Assembly: GCA_020091685.1 (NCBI GenBank)
Contig: CM034613.1
Location: 11,960,775-12,024,774, forward strand
Source: Lutjanus erythropterus
Lineage: Eukaryota; Chordata; Actinopteri; Lutjaniformes; Lutjanidae
Length of the DNA: 64,000 nucleotides
Direction of reading: 5' to 3'
Shown here one piece after another: positions 11,594-23,721 of this stretch. The notes under the pieces were generated by a model. The model was given only the letters and a program-made list of their open reading frames with translations. It did no database searches and had not been told where the DNA came from. The first letter of the stretch is position 1. Every line of letters begins with the position of its first letter. Made by a program: the position numbers and the translations under genes.

Positions 11594-13499
11594 TGGTCTT
11601 TCAGAGCTGTCCGTGAATCAAATGTTCAAGAGTGTTACCTTGACAACCCAAGTTATAATTTCCTTTTTGTGGTTGAAAAAAAGTGACGCTCCTTCCTCAT
11701 GTTAGATAAAACCAAGGCTCAGATCAGATCAGTGCATATTCTCTTTCGTCCTTGTGTTCTTCCTCGTCTCTTCTTCTCACTGTGCCGTCAGCAAACCCCT
11801 CACACTCTGTGTATGTGCATCTGAATGTCTGTGGATGCTCAGCCTCACTTGTCGACCACAGGAACACATAACTCACACAACCAAATCACAATCTTCGGAC
11901 CACCTCTGGGTGTTCTCGCAGCAACGTAACCTGCAATTGCCTTGGGTGCAGCGTTTGTCCTTCAGATCTAAAAATGACAAGTCGAGACGCTTTGATGATT
12001 CGATCCAAAAGTCCGCTGTTGTCCTGCTCGTGTGCCAGAAACCTGTGACCTCAGTGAAAGAGAAGGAATTCGTTTGAGTTTTTAGGGCTTGTGCTCAGTC
12101 CGGCATCCAATTCTGATGAGAAAATCCAAGGAATGTCTTTCTGCAGTGCTTCCAGAGTATCTAAATGACGTGCTTCTGCTGCTCTCCCTTGACTTTCATC
12201 TCGCTCCTCTGTTTTTGAGACATCGAGAGAGAGTTTTAGAGAGCATAAGAGGTGCATTAGTCCGTTGGTGCACCGGTCTTGGTTTATTTGAGTTGCACCC
12301 TTTCCCTTAATTTCCTTATCCAGCCTGCATCTCCTGTTTGTATTGCTACTTGTGTATACACAAACCTCTCTATCTGCTACTGAAGATCTGTTACTTCCCT
12401 CCTCTTCTGCCTCCCCTTCTCCACTGTGAGCGCATAAAAGAGCATGATTGACCTGCATCATTTTTCTTAAAATTTTATGTTGACTAAATTGCTTAAATAA
12501 ACTTTCCTAATCAAATTAACTTGATATTAATTCAATTCAATTTACGTCAAGGCTTTGCTCAAAACATAGTGAAGGCAGTGGCACTAAAATTATGAGTTTT
12601 ATGAGTTTAATTCAAATAAATAACATTTGTATATTTATGGTAAGTGAATGAGAAAAAATTAGTTGGTCCCACCAAATTCCTGTGTGATTTTTTTTTATTG
12701 TGACATGCAGCTTTGTGGTTGAAACATTACTGTGATCAAAGCTACTTTGATGAGTCAAGACATGTAAGAAAGCTTTGGTCTGTATGTTGAAGTGCAAATC
12801 TTTGTTTTTCATCCTTTTCATCATCTTAAAAACTCATTCAGCAAAGAGAGTGGTTATGGACACTGGATTGAGGGGACCTTAAACATCGTAATAGAAAGAA
12901 ATATTCATTAATAAAACATCAGGGTGCAGCTCAGCAATCATCAACCAATCAAATCAATGATCAAAAACAAGAAGTAAGAAAGAAAGACAGAAAGAAAGAA
13001 AGAGAGTCTGCTGAATCACTTCAAAACGCCCAGTGCACAGTTATGTGCACAGGGGTCATTTGCATGGTCGACATGCCACCATAATGAGGATCCCTCCCTC
13101 GGCCATTAGGTCTCCCCCTAATTACACTTTTATCTCGTTCAGAGGGGCTCATGGGACATTTGGGCCAAAATGAGCTCTATTTTGAAGGCTTAAGCTCTTT
13201 TGAACATTTATTTATCAACAAGTTTTTTGAGCCTGCATGCTGCAAAAGAAGATTTAGAAAGTAAGTGCTATTTTCAGCCTGTCATTTCTTGATAGGCACA
13301 CCTCAGAGTGCACCAATATGGAAAAGAAACAGTAGAAACTTTTTATTGCATCCAATAGTAAATGTTTATATGTATGCATACTTTACATTTTTGTTATACA
13401 GCATAACTTCAAGAACTATGTGTGAACTTGTCAACATTTTGTATGTTGTTTACTATCATGTTTTCTCCATATGATCCATATGTTTGTTATTTTTGCTCC

Positions 13500-14060
13500 C
13501 CATAAGAAAACCTTTTTTGAATCCTGTGAACCTTTTCTAAAGGTTCCACTTGGAACTCTTTCAGCTTCTACCATGAACCCATCATATAGGATTATGCCTA
13601 GAACCAACCGTGAATGGTTCCACCAAATAAGCTGGTTTTGAACCAGTTCCATTGAACGTTGTTGGAACCTCGGCGTTACCTATTGAACCAGCCTGTGTTT
13701 TGAGCAGAACCATTTTAATCAAGGATGTTCTCAACAGAGGGCGTTGCACAATGCACGACAACTTGAGGAATATGAAATATCCTCCGTGGTTCCCAATGAA
13801 TACCTGCTATTTTTTGGTTGTGGCTGGGAACCAAACTTTCAGGTTCCAAACTAGCTTATTTCTGGTGGAGATCCTTCAGAGAACCCTTCTATGGTGTAAT
13901 GGTTCCACACAGAACCCACACAGGGAGTCCTACAGAGAATCCTTTTATATTAGGGTTTCATGTACAAACTAGGGTCAAAAAATATATTTTCACCTATAAC
14001 TTCTTGTTTTCCGAAGGTTCTTTGGATGAAAAGGGGCCTTGATAGAAACCCTAGTCTTAC
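13500..14060. mobile_element. GGTTC/GAACC-rich fish repeat (MITE-like)
   Basis: About 560 bp carry many alternating GGTTC and GAACC words, for example AAAGGTTCCACTTGGAACTC, TGGTTCCACACAGAACCC and CGAAGGTTCTTTGG. This is characteristic of a widespread non-autonomous element in fish genomes that I know by pattern only. Ends and target-site duplication could not be fixed. Open frames inside it (13652-13972 and 13818-14042) are by-products of the repeat. Confidence 0.55.
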
Positions 14061-15392
14061 AAAGACGTTTTTATACAATACTTTCAACATTTTGGTTTCA
14101 TGATGGTTGCCCAACTCAAGTTTGACATTATATCTATATAGGTTATGTGGCTTAGTTGTATTGTATTTTGATTTTTTTTCCCCCCAAATTCTATATTATA
14201 TACATTTCCTAAGGATATTTTATCTGTCAGACTGTTTTATGTATTACTTACAAGTTTCATTTAAAATGCAACCACAGCCTTCTACTCCTTTGACTAAATT
14301 CATTTAACTGTGACAAGTTATTTGGATTTTTCGTTTTTAATTTATTGACTAATATGTGTTCAAATACATCGAAATGAAGACTGAAGCGGATGCACTTACT
14401 AGATATAATCTCAACTGTCCTAGCTGTACAGCTCAGTATTTAGTGACAATGTGGCGCAGTTACTGAAACAGAAAGATTCCCCATGGGAGCAGACATTTCC
14501 GGGTTATTTTCTTTGATGATTCCTGCCTGTGTCTGTGTGGCAGTGGTTGTGTATATAAATGTGTGCATCTCTTTTCATCTGTTTCTCTGTCTGTCCCAAC
14601 TGCTGAATGTAGTTCAAGTCTCAGGGACTTTACAGTTCAAGATAAAGATCAGGGCATCGGTTTTCTGCTGGAAGCACAGCCTGGATTTTATCATGTGAAG
14701 GTCATTTTGAACTGGGGCACTTGTACTTACAAATCCTATTAAACAAAAGGAAAAGAGGAGCTGAGTTGTGCTTTAAACAAGATCTTGAATTCAATTTAAA
14801 CCACTCAATACACACCTTTGAATCTGAACTATTTTTATCTAGGCAACTAAACGTCTCATTTTCCTGAAAGACAATTACATACCGGTGTACCACACTGCTA
14901 TGTACCATGCATTCATTGCAACAATACAGTGGCGCTTGTGACCGGTGAAGATCGGTATGTGGGCTTCGTTCTTTGGACCTGATGATTGGTGGGTTCACAA
15001 AACCACTTTCAGATCATGATCCAGGAGCCAGCCAGAGGTAAAAGAAGACCAAAAACAAGTTAAGCTTTTCTGAAAGTGTGTTATGCAAGGCAGGTTTATC
15101 AATCATAACTGAAATTTTGCGAGTATGCACAACTAAAGTGCAAATTCAACTAACGTCCTAAAGGTTGGTCCTTCTTTATCACTCTAAGTGGATCCATGTA
15201 TCAATAAGGTTTTAAGACCTTGAAAATTTCATTCTTGTGCTTCTATTTTGCATATTCCTAAATGCCTGTGTTCAATCTGACTACAAAATAAATGAGGCCA
15301 GTGTTCCAGCATTATAAAACTCACTGCACACAGAAAGTGAGGAACAGGGGTTAATAGGGAGCAGCTACTTTTTTCCCTGAGCTTCCATAGTA

Positions 15393-15700
15393 GATAAAAG
15401 GTCCAGTGTGTAAGATTTATGCTCACTGACTAGCAGAATATGGCAGAAATGGAATATCATATTCAGAAGTGTGTTTTCATTAGTGTATAATCACCCGAAA
15501 TAACATTTGTTGTTTTTTCATTACCTTAGAATGAGCTGTTTACATCTACAGAGGACAAACCGAACACTGGCTCTACATATGGCCTTTTGTATGAGTTTCA
15601 CGGCCACTATAGGTCCCTCTACACATCTGGAAAGGGCGAGTCAGTATTTTTAATTATTTGTTGCTGTTTGCCTATTGCGTAAATATGTATGACGTCCGGT
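15393..15700 (+). mobile_element. Common fish non-autonomous repeat (GGTCCAGTGTGTAAGATTTA family)
   Basis: The segment opens GGTCCAGTGTGTAAGATTTA. It continues with GGCAGAAATGGAATAT, TTTTCATTAGTGTATAATCA, TACCTTAGAATGAGCTGTTT, CACTGGCTCTA and GGCCACTATAGGT in that order. I recognise this word order as a frequent dispersed element of percomorph fish genomes. The copy is truncated at its 3' side. Confidence 0.7.
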
Positions 15701-16099
15701 TGATGTTCAACTGTAGGTCACTTACCCAAGGTAATGTAGTAATGTATGTTTTTAACTGCCAAAAGCTGCAGTTCCTTGAATGACCGCTTGATGCTGGCTC
15801 CAAAAGTGAGTCAATCCCCATAGACACTCATATTGAAATGATTGTACATTAAACAAACAAACAAACGAACATTTATTTTCCTTTTATAATATTTTTCCAT
15901 TATGAAATGATTAACATTAATTCTGTCTGTTCTGATTCCCTGGCATTATTAATTTCTGTTTTTGTTTGTTAATGATGTTTGTCAATAAAGTGTTTGAAAA
16001 AGAAGAAAATAATTAAATGACATTGTATATTTTTATGATATATTGACCACCAAAGTGGAAATCTGTTCACCGTAATACACATTTTGTTTGAGTCAAGCC

Positions 16100-16430
16100 C
16101 TTACCTGTTGTTTGACACTGCCTTTTGCTTTGAAAGTCCCGGACGGAAATCCCACCTTCCTTCCGCTGTGCGCGCTCCCGCTGTGTGTTGTGTCCCGGTG
16201 AGCGCGCGCCTCCCGCGGTCTGTAGCTGCCTGTCATCGCTCGCGCTGCTGACATCACAGAGGATTTGTTACAATGTCAAACAGTGACAGTCAGCGCGAGC
16301 TCATGGCTTCACCGCGCCACAATGAGAAACACCGCCGCGTGCTGCTTCTGCTCATCCTCTGAACGCGCAAACTGCAACTGCTTTATTCATGTTCCTCCTG
16401 GACACGATGCGTCTGAGGTAAATGGGTTAC
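16100..16430. promoter_or_regulatory. CpG-rich divergent promoter block
   Basis: This 300-bp block has the highest CpG density in the left third of the window, with repeated GCGCGC, CCGCGG and GCGCGAGC words. The formin gene lies to the left (minus) and the tail-anchored protein gene to the right (plus). Splice donors face outwards on both sides: minus-strand CAACAG|GTAAGG at 16105/16104 and plus-strand TCTGAG|GTAAAT at 16418/16419. The arrangement is that of a bidirectional housekeeping promoter feeding two first exons. The minus exon holds an uninterrupted 44-codon frame from ATG at 16236 to the donor, but it is not shown to be coding. Confidence 0.5.
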
Positions 16431-17527
16431 TCTGTTCTATTTATTATCGCTTAAAACGAAGAGTTCCTCTCGTGTCCCGCATATGTGTGTGTGTGTGTGT
16501 GAAATTAATTTTATGTGTTGAAATTTCATTAGAACACATAATTTATTAACGTTGACAGCATCTTTTCTCCTCACATCTTCCTGTGAAAAGTTGTCCGGCT
16601 CTAACATTGACTGTCGTAGGCTATTACGTAATGGGAGTGCGGACAGTGCTGAGCAGATGTTACAGTGAGGTGCTGAGATGATGACAAATCTCTGAAAGCA
16701 CGACTCCGCCGTCTGCGTAAAGACAGCATCATCACAAGAACCAAGTTTATTATCATTTTGTAACAATACTAATTTATTCACTGTAAGGAATTTAAAAAAA
16801 AAAAACACACCATTAACACTGGTTAAGCAATATGGGAATTATGGGATTATTAAGCCTATATTATCAAAGAAAAAAGTTTAATATGACTCAGTCACTTCAA
16901 TTATTGAGTACCACAGATTTTATTCACATTTTTGTATCAGTGAAACTATAATCTCACTTACTCTGTGGAAAGATTATGCAAATTTTGTGCATTTTACTTA
17001 ACCAACAAATTAAATTAAAATATAAATTGATGAATCAGTAAAAATTAATGCACTTTCCTCATGTTCATTTTTTTTCTTATTAATTTCTCATTTTAAGTTT
17101 ACATATTAAACAAATGCATCTGCCACAAAAAATAATGTCAAATAAGGCACCATTTCCATCCCTATATCATCAACCATTGCATAATAATATGCATAATAAT
17201 TGCATGATAAATTCTTCTCAATTAATTGATTAATGATTAATCATTCATAAATGTGTTTTTAAATGTGTGATGATATCGAAAGACTTATTAAGTGAAATTG
17301 GTATGACCTCAAACAATGATAATATGAACCAAAAGTCAGTATCACAGTTATTACTAAAATGGTCACATCATTTGTCAAACAGTAAATAAGCCTCCCAAAT
17401 GTCAAAACTTCAATGTCAAAGCAGAAAAAACTTTCATAGGAATGTCCATTACTGTCACTAAGCTCCTCCCCCTGCTGTTTGTGTGCCCCAGCAGGTCTAT
17501 GTGAGTGTGTAAGCCAGGTCAGAGGTC

Positions 17528-20500
17528 ATGCTGCGGAGGGAATCTGACTCCCACGGCCTCTTTTCCTCCGGAGAGACGTCTGACAATGACTGTGAGGTGA
17601 GGTCATTTATTTATACCTGTTACCTGCGTTCTTTGGAGCGTCTGTATGTGATGTAAAAGCAGGATTAGATTCATGTTTTGTGGCCTGCAAGATTAGATAA
17701 GGAGTTAGAGTAAAGAGTAAGATTTGTTTAACCAGAAACAGCTGTTTTATTGCTCGTACCACCAGACTTCATTTACAGAAACAATAATTTTATCGTTGTC
17801 ACTGTCCTCTTCATTTATAGTCGACAGAAACAAGATATAAAACTCACTAAAACCATCCTGGCTTGTCTCTCCACTGTTCCAACAGTCTCCAATTTTGGTT
17901 TGGTCAAAATAAAGCCTTAATTCACCAAGTTAGATGTGAAAATATCAGGAGAGAAGTGAGAGGGAGGCTGAGGTTGGTGAGCCTTATTCTGTTTTTGTAG
18001 AGTTTGAATGAAGTGTGTTTTATGATGATAGAATTACAATTTTTGTAAAGGCAGTCTGGTTTTTGCAAGAATGATAAATTAGCTTTTTCTGGTTAAACAA
18101 AAGATATCTTACTCCTTAAAAAAGGTCTATCTCTGTAGGGATCCTTTCCGCAATGTTGTCAGACACAAAATAAGAATGTACGTTTCTGCAGGCCGCAGTG
18201 TTCTCTCAACTTTTCTGCACAAGGCACAGACCCACATGGTGATCAATGCAATCATGGATAAACATTTACTTTCCTATAAATTCTTCATAATAAAAGTCCC
18301 CCAGTATTTTGTTACCTAAAAGCTTTTATTATGAAGCACCAAAGTCAAGAAATATCAGGTTTTCATCGTGCGATAACACCACTCCTATCAGCTGAAAACA
18401 AACATGAAACAGTAAAATAAAGCAGATACCTGAAAGTACAAACAGCGACACAGGAGAGAAACTAAATTTCAAACCATAGAGGTTCAGTTAAAAGCTATAA
18501 AAGGTAATGAGGGCTGAACACACAGATTTATAAAACCTCTTTCTCTCTGCTGTCCTGCACACACATACGCTGAGTCTTGGCTTTCCAGTGCACACAAGAA
18601 AAAAACACAGAAAGGCAAAATCTTCCACCTGCAATAGAAAAAAGATTATTGGCCTTTTTAAAAAAAAAAAAAAACCTTCATATATATGCACTAATTTAGG
18701 TGGAAAAGCCGTGATAGACGCAAAGACGTTGGAAAAAAGGGTCCAAGTTGAAAAATACCAAAGTTACCCTTTAATGATAAGTGATGAGTAATTTAATGAT
18801 TATATATTATATCCAACTGGAACATCTGGTGAGCGGGTAATATTCCAGTATTGCTTAATTATAGCTCTGATGTTATTTACTTGTTTGACTGAATCACATG
18901 GATTTATCAGCCCTCTCATAACTTAACCATCCTCCACTTTGGAGCAGTTTAAAATGCGAGTAGGTGGAAAAGGTTAAAATCTCATCACTGAGCCACTGAT
19001 AGGGATGCATGAAATGAAAACTTTCGCTCGTGATACGAACGTCCAGATGTCAATTCTACACGATCCTGTCGTACATTATATAAGTTTGTGTCCATCACAC
19101 CTTTTCCTTTAACTTACTTTGTTAATATGCTGCTGGCAAAAGATAAAAGCTTCACACAAGTCAACAGATCACAGTTGTTTATCCTCTCTGTCTTTGTCTC
19201 GCTGTCTCAGATGGGGGCGAGTTGTGGAGAGGTGGATGTAGTGTGTCTGTGCGAGGCCGGTCCCTGTACACTTTATTCAGAAGCACACACGCCTACGCCG
19301 GTGAGTGCTCAGGCTTCCCACTTAAGTGTCTGTGGCCGTCGCTCAGAGTGTTTCTTCATCTGTAATCGTGCTCTAAATACATGCCTTTACCTTCCTGCTG
19401 ACCTCTCTATAGCTCTGTACACTCTTAGAAATAAGGGTTCCAAATGGTTCTTCAAAGACAGTTTAAGCCACGGGTGTTAAAAGAATCTCAACATCAAATA
19501 TTCAGATGTTTATACTTGTTTCAAAAGGTATTTTCTATGTTCTTTTCTACTTGTTTTTGCCTCATCTGTAGAATATGATATGGTTCTTTTGTTGAACCCC
19601 CAGAACAGAAGATGGTTATAAGTGAAATACAAACTGAAAGGGGTTTTTTTTAGCTCTCATTTGGCAGATTAGATAAAACTCTAAATTTCTAAGAGCGTAG
19701 CTGTCTGTGTGTTTTCTACTGTATATTTTAAAGGAGCTGTCAGATGTCTTATTTGTTAAAGTTAATAATTTAATCTAATGCTTTTTCCGTCTGCTTTCTG
19801 TTCTCAGGACACACTCTTGTGTGAACACTGTGGAAAAAACAGAGTAATGATGACCAGGTACTCTGAGGGATACGGCACAGAGGTAACTTTTGACAAATGT
19901 GTGTGCTTCTTTATGACAGGCCTGTGTGTGTGTGTGTGTGTGTGTGCAATTTAGAGTCTGACCTGCAGGTGTATGAAGACTGGATATTTGTGTTGCTTTT
20001 TGTTTTTTGGCAGGCAGCTGTGGTTTTTGTAAGCCTGTTTCATTTTCTAGCATTTCAGGCATAAATGACTAATACCAGGGTTTGTTACATAGATTTTCAG
20101 TTGCACAACATTGCACATGGAGGACATATTACTATTTGACATGGCATTGGGAGCAGACATTTGATGTGTTTCCACTACTTTACTTGGTATTAAGATAAAG
20201 TTAATAAAACCTTACATTATTTGCAACATTATTTTCTAATCAGTTTAGCAAGACTAGGTTTAAGATTTAAAATTTGGCAGAGCTCTGTTGCACAATTAAA
20301 AATTAATCTCCATTTAGTAAATCCAAGTTTATAAATGTCAATGAAACAGAGTTTAATCAGTATGAAGATGCTTGTTTACCCAAATAAAACAAAATAAATA
20401 AATAGAAAATACATTTGAGCGCTGTTGGGACAGTGTTAACAGCTGCTCTGTATTCATTAGCAAAATATTAAATTTTTTGATAACTAATTAGATTAATTGA

Positions 20501-23500
20501 TTAAATAGTTAACAAAAGATTGCATTGTTTGCTAGCTACGTAAATAGTTAAAAAAAAAGAAATACAATTTTTGGCTAGCTGGCTAAAACATTAACAAAAC
20601 ATTACATTGTTTGCTAGCTGTTTCAAACTGTTCTTTTAATCGTCTAAATTGTATGGGTAAAATTTATGCTGAAAGCTACAATATGTAACATTTCTTCAGA
20701 TAAATGTCTAAAAACTCTATCCTCTATGTTTCCAACAATGTTGCAACGCAGAGAAATCCATAATTTAGTCAAGGTAACCATGCGTTTCCTGGTAGCCATT
20801 GCAGGAAAACACAGGATACAGAAACAGTGGCTTCTTCTGGTATTGCAGCCTGGAAGCTCGATCTACTTTTTTGGCGTATGCGACAGGCGAGCAATTCTCA
20901 CTGAACAGAACCTTTGCCTCCCCTGTTTTGTCATATAATATGTCTGTGACTAATATACATCACTTGCCTGCAAGCTAGTTAGCTACCTATAAGTGGGCGG
21001 GACTTATGAAGGGTCAGTTCTGATGATTCATGAATGTTCAGAGCCTCAATTGAGTGTTTTTTTTAATGGAGAAAATACTGAATGAGTGAATCAGGGAGAG
21101 TAACTTTGGACTCTGTATCTACACAGTACTCCTCAGTTAGTGGTAGTGGGTAGATATCAGTCTTTGTTTAAGAAAATCAGGCAATACAAAGCAACCATCA
21201 GATTATGTGTCTGTGAGCTCATTAGTCATGCGTAGAGGTGTCGGCTGAGTCATGCATGATAACAATGGTGATAATAAAGAGTGACGCATGAGAACACTCA
21301 CCCAGACAAATGCCATCATCAAGTGTTGTAGTTTTTGGTGCACAAATAGTGGCAGTCGATGATGATTCACTGGGGGTCGGTGGTGTTTCATCCAACAGCT
21401 ACAAAATAAAAGTCCCCTTCCAGTAAATGTGGAGGTTGTGCTTATAAAAGGCTTTCACATTTTTCTCAAAAAAAAAGTCATACTTTTGTACAACTTTCTA
21501 GATGTGTTTCATACTGTCTTTTTGCATGCATATTTTTGTATTTGAGTACATATTATGTAATTAGTTTTATGTGTTCATTTCTCTGCAGGAGGAGTGTGTA
21601 TTGTCTGACCCTCAGGGGGAGAGTGATGCAGATGCTGATATAGAGGATACAGACTGCAGGTTTGCACACCTGCATATCCACATATAGAAATCTCTTCTTC
21701 TGTGGTTCCTCCATTGTAGTTGTCTGACTTTGTGCTCTTAATTATGATTGGTCCAGACTCCAGGAGCCAGGTTCTCTCCAGCGAATCAGCTCGCGGAGAC
21801 GCAAGCGCCCGCGTGTAGCGCGGCAAGACACCACCGAGAGTGAAGACGACGGCGGGCGGAGCCATAGATCACATCGCTGGAACCTCAGGCTGAGTCCTGA
21901 CAGAGCACACAGCAGGACCATACTGGAGGTAAAAAAAACAAAACAATGCAAAGCAATGTAAAGAAGAAATATCCCTTGCCTCGGCTGCACTGAAAAAGAA
22001 GCAAAGGACTGAGAAGGCATCCTCACGAGGGAATATTTCTGCTCCACATTTCAAAACTCGCTCACTCGTCAAGTTTACTTTTAAACCGCTGGAGGCGGGG
22101 GTTTGAATAGACAGCGGCTCATGTCTCCCTCATTAGGCTCAGAAATAAATAATGACCACAAGTTTGAGGAAAGTAGGATATTTTGTGTTGTGTCCCACCC
22201 ATCCCCTGGTTGAAGTTTCAAATAATCGCAGGCAATTCTCACTGAAGCTTCGAAGCCCCAGATATGGTATTTGGGACAGCCCTAGATTTTTGTCTTTATG
22301 ATTAATGTTGCTATCAGCAGCCTGTCTGTTACACCTAAGAGGACTTTAAGGTTCCTCTTTATTCCTAGATTTTAAAAAAACATTTGACATTAGTGACCAT
22401 GAATTATGCACCACACAGATACGGGAATGGAGGGGTGGCATCCTCCTGGTTATGCAGTTACCTGGAGAACGTAGTGTTGAGACCATTATACAATAATAAC
22501 ATGAGGTCTCCAAAAGCCTAAAGACTGTATGTTGGTGTCCAACAACGGGTTTTTTCATAGCTGAAATTGTCAGGTGGTCCTCTGAAACTGCCCAGCTGGG
22601 AGTGCTTGAGAGTACTTGGGAGGCGAAGCGTTTTTTGATACGGTATGATAAGGTACTTAATTTCGCAGACAGTTTATGTTAACAATAAATACTGAATGCA
22701 ATGCACAACAGCACAGAAGAGAAGCTCGATGCCTCATTATTGAGTAAATTTATTTGTAACATAGTGTAAATACGTTACGTATAGTTCCCATTGGAGACAA
22801 TTCAAAAAGTACACTGGAAAGAATGCTTTCTTTGCAGCTAGTATCTGACTTGTTAGCTGTGGGTTAGAACGGGTTAAGCTAAACTGAAATTTCAGAGGTT
22901 CAGCCATGTGCTACATTGACTCTGACTGTTGTGTCACAACCAAACTGCAGCTTAACCAGATATATAAAAAAAAACAACCTCATAACCCTCTTGACTGAAG
23001 TCTAGGGAATAAAAATACAACCCCGATTCTAGAAAAAGCAACAAACAGACTGGGAAAGTTGTGAAAAGCTAAAAAAAACTGTTTGAGACATTCCATATGT
23101 AAACAGGTTAATAAATAAGGTTTTAGTATCATGACGTCCTCAAAAGGCTCAGTTGTTCAAGTATGGATGGGTTGAGCTTCACCACTTAGTGAAAAAATTG
23201 TGTTGGCAAATTGTCCAGCAGTTCGAAAAAGAAGTTTCTCAAGACAAAGCTGCAGGAATTTAGGGATTTCATCCTCTGCAGTCCATAATATCATTAAAAG
23301 ATTCAGAGAATCCAGACAAATCTCTGTATGTAAGGGGCAAAGCTGAAAACCAACACTGAATATATGTGACCTTTGACCCCTTAGGCAGCACTGCATTTTT
23401 TTAGAGATTGGTCTACACTTGAAAAATGTGCAAATTTACATTGTAAACATGATAAGAACATCTTGTCCATACAAACATCTCATCTCTTGCCATCTCTTTG

Positions 23501-23721
23501 TCTTCCAGGAGAGCATATCACAGGTCAGGCCGCTGGTCATCTGCCGGCCAAACGTCGAGAGGCAAAAGAGTGCAGTCGATGTGCCCCGAGGCTCAAGACG
23601 TCTGATGTCTCTGTGGCCATCTTCCCTCTCTCTCCCTCTCATCCTCCTCCTCTTTCTGCCTCTCTCCCTCTCCCTCGTCATCGTTATCGTGTCTTTCTTT
23701 TTACCGTGGGCCAGAGCTTGA
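17528..23721 (+). CDS. Unrecognised tail-anchored membrane protein (229 aa)
   Basis: Six coding exons: 17528-17596, 19211-19300, 19808-19882, 21589-21659, 21757-21928, 23509-23721. Splice sites are consensus and phases agree, giving 230 codons including stop. I do not recognise the family. Residues 1-23 are polar (GLFSSGETSDNDCE). Exons 2-3 hold a Cys-rich stretch with CLCEAGPC and LCEHCGKN, possibly a small metal site. Next come an acidic run (DADADIEDTD), then a basic Arg/Lys/Ser stretch (SSRRRKRPR) and HRSHRW. The final exon ends in a long hydrophobic segment at about 198-224 followed by PWARA and the stop. There is no signal peptide, so this is a C-terminal tail anchor with a cytosolic or nuclear-side N-terminus. 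The start is uncertain: an upstream exon from the 16.3 kb CpG block may be untranslated. Possible AATAAA signals lie at 24205-24210 and 24577-24582. Confidence 0.72.
19432..19695. mobile_element. 264-bp MITE with perfect 11-bp inverted ends
   Basis: The left end CTCTTAGAAAT at 19432-19442 is the exact reverse complement of ATTTCTAAGAG at 19685-19695. The interior has GGTTC/GAACC words (AAGGGTTCCAAATGGTTC, GTTGAACCCC) like the repeat at 13500-14060, so the two may be related. It sits in the intron after the second coding exon of the tail-anchored protein gene. Flanks TAGCTCTGTA and TAGCTGTCTG suggest an imperfect target-site duplication. Confidence 0.75.
20262..20620. repeat. Dispersed repeat, copy 2 (see 8985-9330)
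   Basis: This is the second copy of the element starting near GAGCTCTGTTGCACAATTAA. It ends with ACAAAACATTACATTGTTTG followed by CTAGCTG. It lies in the intron between coding exons 3 and 4 of the tail-anchored protein gene, in the same orientation as copy 1. Confidence 0.8.
22350..22560 (+). mobile_element. LINE reverse-transcriptase remnant
   Basis: With an in-frame stop the plus strand translates to LKKTFDISDHEL. This resembles the conserved DFRKAFDTVDH motif of LINE reverse transcriptases. About 80 bases later in the same frame region comes SYLEN, like the WFxSYLxNR block, and then a degenerate stretch where the xCGVPQG motif would lie. Spacing and order match the RT domain. The copy is short, frame-broken and dead, in the last intron of the tail-anchored gene. 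Confidence 0.55.
23016..23400 (+). mobile_element. 5' fragment of a Tc1-like transposon
   Basis: The segment starts TACAACCCCGATTCTAG, the terminal repeat of the family at 263-666. It proceeds through the region that encodes the N-terminal helix-turn-helix of the Tc1-type transposase: AATTTAGGGATTTCATC, GTCCATAATATCATTAAAAG and TTCAGAGAATCCAGACAAAT. It is cut off at about 23400, just before the last coding exon of the host gene. Only this 5' third remains, with frame damage. The matching 3' third of a different copy lies at 63430-63970. Confidence 0.7.

Larger units (their letters stand above)
11620..16100. other. About 4.5 kb without a confirmed exon
   Basis: This interval lies between the formin start codon and the CpG-rich promoter at 16.1-16.4 kb. 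If the formin is transcribed from that promoter it is the first intron(s). It contains a minus-strand open frame at 12051-12461, a GAAA-rich run at 12970-13005, a GGTTC/GAACC-rich repeat at 13500-14060 and a common fish repeat at 15393-15700. I searched the minus strand for GBD/FH3-like exons and saw none. Confidence 0.5.

Noticed and set aside
13652-14042. Overlapping plus-strand open frames of 106 and 74 codons
   Set aside because: They arise from the GGTTC/GAACC repeat element; the translations have no domain.
16265-16549. Plus-strand Cys-rich open frame in the CpG block as the N-terminus of the tail-anchored protein
   Set aside because: The donor at 16418 leaves phase 0, but no acceptor near 17515 joins it in frame to the exon at 17528 without a stop or shift. 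The exon is more likely untranslated.
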